Assembly: GCF_910591885.1 (NCBI RefSeq)
Contig: NW_025963555.1
Location: forward strand, 2,480,001-2,544,000
Origin: Bombus terrestris
Lineage: Eukaryota > Arthropoda > Insecta > Hymenoptera > Apidae
Direction: 5' to 3'
DNA length: 64,000 bases
The first letter of the stretch is position 1; every line of letters begins with the position of its first letter. Position numbers and translations under genes: made by a program. A model generated the notes under the pieces. The model searched no databases. It was given only the letters and a program-made list of their open reading frames with translations, and was not told the DNA's origin. Of the stretch, positions 39,055 to 52,527 are shown piece after piece.

Positions 39055-42000
39055 ATTGTAACACACCTCTCCGCGTCCCTCGCTCGCCGTGCTCGCTCGA
39101 AAGCTATAGCCTAACCGAAAACCAATCCCTCTTGCGTTAGTCATTCGACATGGAGGCGACTTATTTCAAATTTGGCAACGTGACGGAGCGGATGTGAGGT
39201 TGGACTAAATTTTCACGAGCGAGCGGAGCGAGCGAGCAACGGTCACAATTTCCAAGCTATACATATACCTTATATTGCCTTGCATATAATTCGCGTTATT
39301 ACCTAATTTTGTCAGACATTTCGGACATCACATTGCACTGTAGTATGTGGAAATAGTACTATTTATGTGAAACTATTCATAAACTGTAAACATTTGTCAG
39401 TAGGCAATAGGATAAATACTTCCTGCTCCTCGGGCTGGTGCGAATATTTCAATGTCCGTATCTGCCAAACCGTTGGTTTGTGACACACCTTTACGCGTAT
39501 CTCGCTCGCTGCGCTCGCTCGAAAACTATAGCCTAACCTAAAACCAATCCATCTTACGTTCATTATTCGACATGGTGGCGACATATTTCGAATTTGCGAA
39601 CGTGTCTGATCGGTTGTGAGGTTGGACAGGATTTTTACGAGCGAGCGGAGCGAGCGAGCAACGATCACAATTTCCAAGCTATACATATACCGTATATTGC
39701 CTTGCATATATATCGTGTTATTAACTAATTTTGTCAGACATTTCGGACATCACATTGCACTGTAGTATGTGGAAATAGTACTATTTATGTGAAACTATTC
39801 ATAAACTGTATACATTTATCAGTAGGCAATAGGATAAAGACTTCCGGCTCCTCGGGCTGGTGCGAATATTAGAATGTCCCAATGTGCCAAACCGATGGAT
39901 TGTGACACACCTTTACGCGTATCTCGCTCGCTGCGCTCGCTCGAAAACTATAGCCTAACCTAAAACCAATCCATCTTGCGTTCATTATTCGATATGGTGG
40001 CGACATATTTCAAATTTGGGAACGTGTCGGATCGGATGTGAGGTTGGACTAAATTTTTATGAGCGAGCGGAGCGAGCGAGCATCGGTCACAATTTCCAAG
40101 CTATACATATACCTTATATTGCCTTGCATATATTTCGTGTTATTACCTTATTTTGTCAGCCATTTCGGACATCACATTGCACTGTGGTATGTGGAAATAG
40201 TACTATTTATGTGAAACTATTCATAAACTGTAAACATTTGACAGTAGGCAATAGGATAAAGACTTCCGGCTCCTCGAGCTGGTGCGAATATTTCAATGTC
40301 CGTATGTGCCAAACCGATGGACTGTGACACACCTCTCCGCGTCCCACGCTCGCCATGCTCGCTCGAAAGCTATAGCCTAACCGAAAACCAATCCCTCTTG
40401 CGTTAGTCACTCGACATGGAGGCGACTTATTTCAAATTTGGGAACGTGTCGGAGCGGATGTGAGGTTGGACTAAATTTTCACGAGCGAGCGGAGCGGGCG
40501 AGCAACGATCACAATTTCCAAGCTATACATATACCTTATATTGCCTTGCATATATTTCGTGTTATTACCTACTTTTGTCAGCCATTTCGGACATCATATT
40601 GCACTGTGGTATGTGGAAATAGTACTATTTATGTGAAACTATTCATAAACTGTAAACATTTGTCAGTAGGCAATAGGATAAAGACTTTCGGCTCCTCGGG
40701 CTTGTGCGAATATTTCAATGTCCCCATGTGCCAAATAGTTGGATTGTAACATACCTCTCCGCGTCCCTCGCTCGCCGTGCTCGCTCGAAAGCTATAGCCT
40801 AACCGAAAACCAATCGCTCTTGCGTTAGTCATTCCACATGGAGGCGACTTATTTCAAATTTGGGAACGTGTCTGGACGGATGTGAGGTTGGACTAAATTT
40901 TTACGAGCGAGCGGAGCGAGCGAGCAACGATCACAATTTCCAAGCTATACATATACCGTATATTGCCTTGCATATATGTCTTGTTATTAACTAATTCTGT
41001 CAGACATTTCGGACATCACATTGCACTGTAGTATGTGGAAGTAGTACTATTTATGTGAAACTATTCATAAACTGTATACATTTATCAGTAGGCAATAGGA
41101 TAAAGACTTCCGGCTCCTCGGGCTGGTGCGAATATTTGAATGTCCCAATGTGCCAAACCGATGGATTGTGACACACCTTTACGAGTACCTCGCTCGCTGC
41201 GCTCGCTCGAAAACTATAGCCTATCCTAAAACCAATCCATCTTGCGGTCATTATTCGATATGGTGGCGACATATTTCAAATTTGGGAACGTGTCGGATCG
41301 GATGTGAGGTTGGACTAAATTTTCACGAGCGAGCGGAGCGAGCGAGCAACGATCACAATTTCCAAGCTATACATATACCTTATATTGCCTTGCATATAAT
41401 TCGCGTTATTACCTACTTTTGTCAGCCATTTCGGACATCATATTGCACTGTAGTATGTGGAAATAGTACTATTTATGTGAAACTATTCAGAAACTGTAAA
41501 CATTTGTCAGTAGGCAATAGGATAAATACTTCCGGCTCCTCGGGCTGGTGCGAATATTTCAATGTCCGTATGTGCCAAACCGTTGGTTTGTGACACACCT
41601 TTACGCGTATCTCGCTCGCTGCGCTCGCTCGAAAGCTATAGCCTAACCTAAAACCAATCCATCTTGCGTTCATTATTCGATATGGTGGCGACATATTTCG
41701 AATTTGCGGACGTATCGGATCGGTTGTGAGGATGGACTAGATTTTTACAAGCGAGCGGAGCGAGCGGGCAACGATCACAATTTCCAAGCTATACATATAC
41801 CTTATATTGCCTTGCATATAATTCGCGTTATTACCTAATTTTGTCAGACATTTCGGACATCACATTGCACTGTACGATGTGGAAATAATACTATTTATGT
41901 GAAACTATTCATAAACTGTATACATTTGTCAGTAGGCAATAGGATAAAGACTTCCGGCTCCTCGGGCTGGTGCGAATATTTGAATGTCCCAATGTGCCAA

Positions 42001-42454
42001 ACCGATGGACTGTGACACACCTCTCCGCGTGCCTCGCTCGCCATGCTCGCTCGAAAGCTATAGCCTAACCGAAAACCAATCGCTCTTGCGTTAGTCACTC
42101 GACATGGAGGCGACTTATTTCAAATTTGGCAACGTGACGGAGCGGATGTGAGGTTGGACTAAATTTTCACGAGCGAGCGGAGCGAGCGAGCAACGGTCAC
42201 AATTTCCAAGCTATACATATACCTTATATTGCCTTGCATATAATTCGCCTTATTACCTAATTTTGTCAGACATTTCGGACATCACATTGCACTGTAGTAT
42301 GTGGAAATAGTACTATTTATGTGAAACTATTCATAAACTGTTAACATTTGTCAGTAGGCAATAGGATAAATACTTCCTGCTCCTCGGGCTGGTGCGAATA
42401 TTTCAATGTCCGTATCTGCCAAACCGTTGGTTTGTGACACACCTTTACGCGTAT

Positions 42455-42612
42455 CTCGCTCGCTGCGCTCGCTCGAAAACTATAGCCTAACCGAAAACCA
42501 ATCCCTCTTGCGTTCATTATTCGATATGGCGGCGACATATTTCGAATTTGCGAACGTGTCGGATCGGTTGTGAGGTTGGACAGGATTTTTACGAGCGAGC
42601 GCAGCGAGCGAG
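42455..42612. repeat. Best-preserved copy of the 158-bp foldback
   Basis: Here the two outer 21-bp arms (42455-42475 and 42592-42612) are exactly complementary. Hand alignment of the left half (42455-42528) with the reverse complement of the right half (42536-42612) gives about 55 matches over 77 columns with a few gaps. The loop is 7 nt (42529-42535), closed by ATATG/CATAT. This is far more symmetry than chance, and it spans the entire element, not just the ends. The left half is a type B/type A chimera: CCTAACCGAAAACC is type B, while the bases after CTTGCGTT are type A, with GGCGGCGAC at the centre. Confidence 0.85.
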
Positions 42613-43439
42613 CAACGATCACAATTTGCAAGCCATACACATACCTTATATTGCCTTGCATATATTTCGTGCTATTACCTAATTTTGTCAGACATTTCGG
42701 ACATCACATTGCACTAGACTATGTGGAAGTAGTACTATTTGTATGAAACTATTCATAAACTGTAAACATTTATCAGTAGGCAATAGGATAAAGACTTCCG
42801 GCTCCTCGGGCTGGTGCGAATATTAGAATGTCCCAATGTGCCAAACCGATGGATTGTGACACACCTTTACGCGTATCTCGCTCGCTGCGCTCGCTCGAAA
42901 ACTATAGCCTATCCTAAAACCCATCCATCTTGCGTTCATTATTCGATATGGTGGCGACATATTTCAAATTTGGGAACGTGTCGGATCGGATGTGAGGTTG
43001 GACTAAATTTTTATGAGCGAGCGGAGCGAGCGAGCATCGGTCACAATTTCCAAGCTATACATATACCTTATATTGCCTTGCATATATTTCGTGTTATTAC
43101 CTTATTTTGTCAGCCATTTCGGACATCACATTGCACTGTGGTATGTGGAAATAGTACTATTTATGTGAAACTATTCATAAACTGTAAACATTTGACAGTA
43201 GGCAATAGGATAAAGACTTCCGGCTCCTCGAGCTGGTGCGAATATTTCAATGTCCCTATGTGCCAAACCGATGGACTGTGACACACCTCTCCGCGTGCCT
43301 CGCTCGCCATGCTCGCTCGAAAGCTATAGCCTAACCGAAAACCAATCCCTCTTGCGTTAGTCACTCGACATGGAGGCGACTTATTTCAAATTTGGGAACG
43401 TGTCGGAGCGGATGTGAGGTTGGACTAAATTTTCACGAG

Positions 43440-44448
43440 CGAGCGGAGCGGGCGAGCAACGATCACAATTTCCAAGCTATACATATACCTTATATTGCCT
43501 TGCATATATTTCGTGTTATTACCTACTTTTGTCAGCCATTTCGGACATCATATTGCACTGTGGTATGTGGAAATAGTACTATTTATGTGAAACTATTCAT
43601 AAACTGTAAACATTTGTCAGTAGGCAATAGGATAAAGACTTTCGGCTCCTCGGGCTTGTGCGAATATTTCAATGTCCCCATGTGCCAAATAGTTGGATTG
43701 TAACATACCTCTCCGCGTCCCTCGCTCGCCGTGCTCGCTCGAAAGCTATAGCCTAACCGAAAACCAATCGCTCTTGCGTTAGTCATTCGACATGGAGGCG
43801 ACTTATTTCAAATTTGGGAACGTGTCTGGACGGATGTGAGGTTGGACTAAATTTTTACGAGCGAGCGGAGCGAGCGAGCAACTGTCACAATTTCCAAGCT
43901 ATACATATACCTTATACTGCCTTGCATATATTTCGTGTTATTACCTTATTTTGTCAGCCATTTCGGACATCACATTGCACTGTAGTATGTGGAAATAGTA
44001 CTATTTATGTGAAACTATTCATAAACTGTAAACATTTGTCAGTAGGCAATAGGATAAATACTTCCGGCTCCTCGGGCTGGTGCGAATATTTCAATGTCCG
44101 TATGTACCAAACCGTTGGTTTGTGACACACCTTTACGCGGATCTCGCTCGCTGCGCTCGCTCGAAAGCTATAGCCTAACCTAAAACCAATCCATCTTACG
44201 TTCATTATTCGATATGGTGGCGACATATTTCGAATTTGCGAACGTGTCTGATCGGTTGTGAGGTTGGACAGGATTTTTACGAGCGAGCGGAGCGAGCGAG
44301 CAACGATCACAATTTCCAAGCTATACATATACCGTATATTGCCTTGCATATATTTCGTGTTATTAACTAATTTTGTCAGACATTTCGGACATCACATTGC
44401 ACTGTAGTATGTGGAAATAGTACTATTTATGTGAAACTATTCATAAAC
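43440..44448 (+). repeat. 1-kb block, copy 1 of a pair 14 monomers apart
   Basis: This matches 49348-50356 at offset 5,908 bp. Shared private changes include CCTTATACTGCC, CGTATGTACC and GTAACATACC. One difference near 44359 is TTTCGTG facing TTTCTTG. Confidence 0.75.
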
Positions 44449-45819
44449 TGTATACATTTATCAGTAGGCAATAGGATAAAGACTTCCGGCTCCTCGGGCT
44501 GGTGCGAATATTAGAATGTCCCAATGTGCCAAACCGATGGATTGTGACACACCTCTCCGCGTGCCTCGCTCGCCATGCTCGCTCGAAAGCTATAGCCTAA
44601 CCGAAAACCAATCCCTCTTGCGTTAGTCACTCGACATGGAGGCGACTTATTTCAAATTTGGGAACGTGTCGGAGCGGATGTGAGGTTGGACTAAATTTTC
44701 ACGAGCGAGCGGAGCGGGCGAGCAACGATCACAATTTCCAAGCTATACATATACCTTATATTGCCTTGCATATATTTCGTGTTATTACCTACTTTTGTCA
44801 GCCATTTCGGACATCATATTGCACTGTGGTATGTGGAAATAGTACTATTTATGTGAAACTATTCATAAACTGTAAACATTTGTCAGTAGGCAATAGGATA
44901 AAGACTTTCGGCTCCTCGGGCTTTTGCGAATATTTCAATGTCCCCATGTGCCAAATAGTTGGATTGTAACACACCTCTCCGCGTCCCTCGCTCGCCGTGC
45001 TCGCTCGAAAGCTTTAGCCTAACCGAAAACCAATCCCTCTTGCGTTAGTCATTCGACATGGAGGCGACTTATTTCAAATTTGGGAACGTGTCTGGTCGGA
45101 TGTGAGGTTGGACTAAATTTTTACGAGCGAGCGGAGCGAGCGAGCAACGATCACAATTTCCAAGCTATACATATACCTTATATTGCCTTGCATATAATTC
45201 GCGTTATTACCTAATTTTGTCAGACATTTCGGACATCACATTGCACTGTACGATGTGGAAATAATACTATTTACGTGAAACTATTCATAAACTGTATACA
45301 TTTGTCAGTAGGCAATAGGATAAAGACTTCCGGCTCCTCGGGCTGGTGCGAATATTTGAATGTCCCAATGTGCCAAACCGATGGATTGTGACACACCGTT
45401 ACGCGTATCTCGCTCGCTGCGCTCGCTCGAAAGCTATAGCCTAACCTAAAACCAATCAATCTTGCGTTCATTATTCGATATGGTGGCGACATATTTCGAA
45501 TTTGCGGACGTATCGGATCGGTTGTGAGGATGGACTAGATTTTTACAAGCGAGCGGAGCGAGCGGGCAACGATCACAATTTCCAAGCTATACATATACCT
45601 TATATTGCCTTGCATATAATTCGCGTTATTACCTAATTTTGCCAGACATTTCGGACATCACATTGCACTGTACGATGTGGAAATAATACTATTTATGTGA
45701 AACTATTCATAAACTGTATACATTTGTCAGTAGGCAATAGGATAAAGACTTCCGGCTCCTCGGGCTGGTGCGAATATTTGAATGTCCCAATGTGCCAAAC
45801 CGATGGACTGTGACACACC

Positions 45820-45838
45820 GTTACGCGTATCTCGCTCG
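45820..45838. other. Short in-register conversion patch in a type B left arm
   Basis: The private G of CACCGTTACGCG at 45820 is exactly 422 bp after the only other G I saw at this site (45398). Around it, TTACGCGTATCTCGCTCG is type A text, while the sequence on both sides (ATGGACTGTGAC and CCATGCTCGCTCG) is type B. A tract of about 20 bp seems to have been copied from the neighbouring monomer. Confidence 0.7.
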
Positions 45839-47782
45839 CCATGCTCGCTCGAAAGCTATAGCCTAACCGAAAACCAATCGCTCTTGCGTTAGTCACTCGA
45901 CATGGAGGCGACTTATTTCAAATTTGGCAACGTGACGGAGCGGATGTGAGGTTGGACTAAATTTTCACGAGCGAGCGGAGCGAGCGAGCAACGGTCACAA
46001 TTTCCAAGCTATACATATACCTTATATTGCCTTGCATATAATTCGCGTTATTACCTAATTTTGTCAGACATTTCGGACATCACATTGCACTGTAGTATGT
46101 GGAAATAGTACTATTTATGTGAAACTATTCATAAACTGTAAACATTTGTCAGTAGGCAATAGGATAAATACTTCCTGCTCCTCGGGCTGGTGCGAATATT
46201 TCAATGTCCGTATCTGCCAAACCGTTGGTTTGTGACACACCTTTACGCGTATCTCGCTCGCTGCGCTCGCTCGAAAACTATAGCCTAACCTAAAACCAAT
46301 CCATCTTACGTTCATTATTCGATATGGTGGCGACATATTTCGAATTTGCGAACGTGTCTGATCGGTTGTGAGGTTGGACAGGATTTTTACGAGCGAGCGG
46401 AGCGAGCGAGCAACGATCACAATTTCCAAGCTATACATATACCGTATATTGCCTTGCATATATTTCTTGTTATTAACTAATTTTGTCAGACATTTCGGAC
46501 ATCACATTGCACTGTAGTATGTGGAAATAGTACTATTTATGTGAAACTATTCATAAACTGTATACATTTATCAGTAGGCAATAGGATAAAGACTTCCGGC
46601 TCCTCGGGCTGGTGCGAATATTTGAATGTCCCAATGTGCCAAACCGATGGATTGTGACACACCTTTACGTGTACCTCGCTCGCTGCGCTCGCTCGAAAAC
46701 TATAGCCTAACCTGAAACCAATCCATCTTGCGTTCATTATTCGATATGGTGGCGACATATTTCAAATTTGGGAACGTGTCGGATCGGATGTGAGGTTGGA
46801 CTAAATTTTTATGAGCGAGCGGAGCGAGCGAGCGTCGGTCACAATTTCCAAGCTATACATATACCTTATATTGCCTTGCATATATTTCGTGTTATTACCT
46901 TATTTTGTCAGCCATTTCGGACATCACATTGCACTGTGGTATGTGGAAATAGTACTATTTATGTGAAACTATTCATAAACTGTAAACATTTGACAGTAGG
47001 CAATAGGATAAAGACTTCCGGCTCCTCGGGCTGGTGCGAATATTTCAATGTCCGTATGTGCCAAACCGATGGACTGTGACACACCTCTCCGCGTGCCTCG
47101 CTCGCCATGCTCGCTCGAAAGCTATAGCCTAACCGAAAACCAATCCCTCTTGCGTTAGTCACTCGACATGGAGGCGACTTATTTCAAATTTGGGAACGTG
47201 TCGGAGCGGATGTGAGGTTGGACTAAATTTTCACGAGCGAGCGGAGCGGGCGAGCAACGATCACAATTTCCAAGCTATACATATACCTTATATTGCCTTG
47301 CATATATTTCGTGTTATTACCTACTTTTGTCAGCCATTTCGGACATCATATTGCACTGTGGTATGTGGAAATAGTACTATTTATGTGAAACTATTCATAA
47401 ACTGTAAACATTTGTCAGTAGGCAATAGGATAAAGACTTTCGGCTCCTCGGGCTTGTGCGAATATTTCAATGTCCCCATGTGCCAAATAGTTGGATTGTA
47501 ACACACCTCTCCGCGTCCCTCGCTCGCCGTGCTCGCTCGAAAGCTATAGCCTAACCGAAAACCAATCCCTCTTGCGTTAGTCATTCGACATGGAGGCGAC
47601 TTATTTCAAATTTGGGAACGTGTCTGGTCGGATGTGAGGTTGGACTAAATTTTTACGAGCGAGCGGAGCGAGCGAGCAACTGTCACAATTTCCAAGCTAT
47701 ACATATACCTTATATTGCCTTGCATATATTTCGTGTTATTACCTTATTTTGTCAGCCATTTCTGACATCACATTGCACTGTA

Positions 47783-47806
47783 CGATGTGGAAATAATACT
47801 ATTTAC
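47783..47806. other. In-register conversion patch, spacer
   Basis: Four differences in 24 bp (TACGATG, AATAATACT, TTTACGTG) separate this stretch from its otherwise closely matching relatives near 36390 and 54113. All four occur at 45251-45274, exactly six monomers upstream, including the rare TTTACGTG. The patch recurs at 50737-50760 through a later 7-monomer copy. Confidence 0.7.
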
Positions 47807-49347
47807 GTGAAACTATTCATAAACTGTAAACATTTGTCAGTAGGCAATAGGATAAATACTTCCGGCTCCTCGGGCTGGTGCGAATATTTCAATGTCCGTA
47901 TGTGCCAAACCGTTGGTTTGTGACACACCTTTACGCGGATCTCGCTCGCTGCGCTCGCTCGAAAGCTATAGCCTAACCTAAAACCAATCCATCTTACGTT
48001 CATTATTCGATATGGTGGCGACATATTTCGAATTTGCGAACGTGTCTGATCGGTTGTGAGGTTGGACAGGATTTTTACGAGCGAGCGGAGCGAGCGAGCA
48101 ACGATCACAATTTCCAAGCTATACATATACCGTATATTGCCTTGCATATATTTCTTGTTATTAACTAATTTTGTCAGACATTTCGGACATCACATTGCAC
48201 TGTAGTATGTGGAAGTAGTACTATTTATGTGAAACTATTCATAAACTGTATACATTTATCAGTAGGCAATAGGATAAAGACTTCCGGCTCCTCGGGCTGG
48301 TGCGAATATTTGAATGTCCCAATGTGCCAAACCGATTGGTTGTGACACACCTTTACGCGTACCTCGCTCGCTGCGCTCGCTCGAAAACTATAGCCTAACC
48401 TAAAACCAATCCATCTTGCGGTCATTATTCGATATGGTGGCGACATATTTCAAATTTGGGAACGTGTCGGATCGGATGTGAGGTTGGACTAAATTTTCAC
48501 GAGCGAGCGGAGCGAGCGAGCAACGATCACAATTTCCAAGCTATACATATACCTTATATTACCTTGCACATATTTCGTGTTATTAGCTACTTTTGTCAGC
48601 CATTTCGGACATCACATTGCACTGTGGTATGTGGAAATAGTACTATTTATGTGAAACTATTCATAAACTGTAAACATTTGACAGTAGGCAATAGGATAAA
48701 TACTTCCTGCTCCTCGGGCTGGTGCGAATATTTGAATGTCCCAATGTGCCAAACCGATGGACTGTGACACACCTCTCCGCGTGCCTCGCTCGCCATGCTC
48801 GCTCGAAAGCTATAGCCTAACCGAAAACCAATCGCTCTTGCGTTAGTCACTCGACATGGAGGCGACTTATTTCAAATTTGGCAACGTGACGGAGCGGATG
48901 TGAGGTTGGACTAAATTTTCACGAGCGAGCGGAGCGAGCGAGCAACGGTCACAATTTCCAAGCTATACATATACCTTATATTGCCTTGCATATAATTCGC
49001 CTTATTACCTAATTTTGTCAGACATTTCGGACATCACATTGCACTGTAGTATGTGGAAATAGTACTATTTATGTGAAACTATTCATAAACTGTAAACATT
49101 TGTCAGTAGGCAATAGGATAAATACTTCCTGCTCCTCGGGCTGGTGCGAATATTTCAATGTCCGTATCTGCCAAACCGTTGGTTTGTGACACACCTTTAC
49201 GCGTATCTCGCTCGCTGCGCTCGCTCGAAAACTATAGCCTAACCGAAAACCAATCCCTCTTGCGTTCATTATTCGATATGGCGGCGACATATTTCGAATT
49301 TGCGAACGTGTCGGATCGGTTGTGAGGTTGGACAGGATTTTTACGAG

Positions 49348-50356
49348 CGAGCGGAGCGGGCGAGCAACGATCACAATTTCCAAGCTATACATATACCTTA
49401 TATTGCCTTGCATATATTTCGTGTTATTACCTACTTTTGTCAGCCATTTCGGACATCATATTGCACTGTGGTATGTGGAAATAGTACTATTTATGTGAAA
49501 CTATTCATAAACTGTAAACATTTGTCAGTAGGCAATAGGATAAAGACTTTCGGCTCCTCGGGCTTGTGCGAATATTTCAATGTCCCCATGTGCCAAATAG
49601 TTGGATTGTAACATACCTCTCCGCGTCCCTCGCTCGCCGTGCTCGCTCGAAAGCTATAGCCTAACCGAAAACCAATCGCTCTTGCGTTAGTCATTCGACA
49701 TGGAGGCGACTTATTTCAAATTTGGGAACGTGTCTGGACGGATGTGAGGTTGGACTAAATTTTTACGAGCGAGCGGAGCGAGCGAGCAACTGTCACAATT
49801 TCCAAGCTATACATATACCTTATACTGCCTTGCATATATTTCGTGTTATTACCTTATTTTGTCAGCCATTTCGGACATCACATTGCACTGTAGTATGTGG
49901 AAATAGTACTATTTATGTGAAACTATTCATAAACTGTAAACATTTGTCAGTAGGCAATAGGATAAATACTTCCGGCTCCTCGGGCTGGTGCGAATATTTC
50001 AATGTCCGTATGTACCAAACCGTTGGTTTGTGACACACCTTTACGCGGATCTCGCTCGCTGCGCTCGCTCGAAAGCTATAGCCTAACCTAAAACCAATCC
50101 ATCTTACGTTCATTATTCGATATGGTGGCGACATATTTCGAATTTGCGAACGTGTCTGATCGGTTGTGAGGTTGGACAGGATTTTTACGAGCGAGCGGAG
50201 CGAGCGAGCAACGATCACAATTTCCAAGCTATACATATACCGTATATTGCCTTGCATATATTTCTTGTTATTAACTAATTTTGTCAGACATTTCGGACAT
50301 CACATTGCACTGTAGTATGTGGAAATAGTACTATTTATGTGAAACTATTCATAAAC
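49348..50356 (+). repeat. 1-kb block, copy 2 of a pair 14 monomers apart
   Basis: This is the partner of 43440-44448. It is flanked on the left by the A/B chimeric foldback of the monomer at 49300 and on the right by another unit of that chimeric class (monomer at 50566), so it sits as an insert-like tract between related chimeric monomers. Confidence 0.75.
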
Positions 50357-50472
50357 TGTAAACATTTGTCAGTAGGCAATAGGATAAATACTTCCTGCTC
50401 CTCGGGCTGGTGCGAATATTTCAATGTCCGTATCTGCCAAACCGTTGGTTTGTGACACACCTTTACGCGTAT

Positions 50473-50630
50473 CTCGCTCGCTGCGCTCGCTCGAAAACTA
50501 TAGCCTAACCGAAAACCAATCCCTCTTGCGTTCATTATTCGATATGGCGGCGACATATTTCGAATTTGCGAACGTGTCGGATCGGTTGTGAGGTTGGACA
50601 GGATTTTTACGAGCGAGCGCAGCGAGCGAG
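50473..50630. repeat. Foldback copy with perfectly complementary outer arms
   Basis: This is the second copy in which both 21-bp arms pair at every position, because the right arm reads GAGCGCAGCGAG where the usual text is GAGCGGAGCGAG. It carries the same A/B chimeric left half as the copy at 42455 and lies 19 monomers downstream of it, so the two share a recent ancestor. Confidence 0.85.
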
Positions 50631-50765
50631 CAACGATCACAATTTGCAAGCCATACACATACCTTATATTGCCTTGCATATATTTCGTGTTATTACCTTA
50701 TTTTGTCAGCCATTTCTGACATCACATTGCACTGTACGATGTGGAAATAATACTATTTACGTGAA

Positions 50766-52527
50766 ACTATTCATAAACTGTAAACATTTGTCAGTAGGCA
50801 ATAGGATAAATACTTCCGGCTCCTCGGGCTGGTGCGAATATTTCAATGTCCGTATGTGCCAAACCGTTGGTTTGTGACACACCTTTACGCGGATCTCGCT
50901 CGCTGCGCTCGCTCGAAAGCTATAGCCTAACCTAAAACCAATCCATCTTACGTTCATTATTCGATATGGTGGCGACATATTTCGAATTTGCGAACGTGTC
51001 TGATCGGTTGTGAGGTTGGACAGGATTTTTACGAGCGAGCGGAGCGAGCGAGCAACGATCACAATTTCCAAGCTATACATATACCGTATATTGCCTTGCA
51101 TATATTTCTTGTTATTAACTAATTTTGTCAGACATTTCGGACATCACATTGCACTGTAGTATGTGGAAGTAGTACTATTTATGTGAAACTATTCATAAAC
51201 TGTATACATTTATCAGTAGGCAATAGGATAAAGACTTCCGGCTCCTCGGGCTGGTGCGAATATTTGAATGTCCCAATGTGCCAAACCGATGGATTGTGAC
51301 ACACCTTTACGCGTACCTCGCTCGCTGCGCTCGCTCGAAAACTATAGCCTAACCTAAAACCAATCCATCTTGCGGTCATTATTCGATATGGTGGCGACAT
51401 ATTTCAAATTTGGGAACGTGTCGGATCGGATGTGAGGTTGGACTAAATTTTCACGAGCGAGCGGAGCGAGCGAGCAACGATCACAATTTCCAAGCTATAC
51501 ATATACCTTATATTACCTTGCACATATTTCGTGTTATTAGCTACTTTTGTCAGCCATTTCGGACATCACATTGCACTGTAGTATGTGGAAATAGTACTAT
51601 TTATGTGAAACTATTCATAAACTGTAAACATTTGTCAGTAGGCAATAGGATAAATACTTCCGGCTCCTCGGGCTGGTGCGAATATTTCAATGTCCGTATG
51701 TGCCAAACCGTTGGTTTGTGACACACCTTTACGCGTATGTCGCTCGCTGCGCTCGCTCGAAAGCTATAGCCTAACCTAAAACCAATCCATCTTGCGTTCA
51801 TTATTCGATATGGTGGCGACATATTTCGAATTTGCGGACGTATCGGATCGGTTGTGAGGATGGACTAGATTTTTACAAGCGAGGGGAGCGAGCGGGCAAC
51901 GATCACAATTTCCAAGCTATACATATACCTTATATTGCCTTGCATATAATTCGCGTTATTACCTAATTTTGTCAGACATTTCGGACATCACATTGCACTG
52001 TACGATGTGGAAATAATACTATTTATGTGAAACTATTCATAAACTGTATACAATTGTCAGTAGGCAATAGGATAAAGACTTCCGGCTCCTCGGGCTGGTG
52101 CGAATATTTGAATGTCCCAATGTGCCAAACCGATGGACTGTGACACACCTCTCCGCGTGCCTCGCTCGCCATGCTCGCTCGAAAGCTATAGCCTAACCGA
52201 AAACCAATCGCTCTTGCGTTAGTCACTCGACATGGAGGCGACTTATTTCAAATTTGGCAACGTGACGGAGCGGATGTGAGGTTGGACTAAATTTTCACGA
52301 GCGAGCGGAGCGAGCGAGCAACGGTCACAATTTCCAAGCTATACATATACCTTATATTGCCTTGCATATAATTCGCGTTATTACCTAATTTTGTCAGACA
52401 TTTCGGACATCACATTGCACTGTAGTATGTGGAAATAGTACTATTTATGTGAAACTATTCATAAACTGTAAACATTTGTCAGTAGGCAATAGGATAAATA
52501 CTTCCTGCTCCTCGGGCTGGTGCGAAT
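50766..52527 (+). repeat. 1.76-kb block, copy 1 of a pair 8 monomers apart
   Basis: This matches 54142-55903 at offset 3,376 bp. Shared markers are CTTGCACATATTTCG with GTTATTAGC, GTATGTCGCTCG and GGAAGTAGTACT. Private differences include GCGAGGGGAGCG near 51883 here. Confidence 0.75.
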
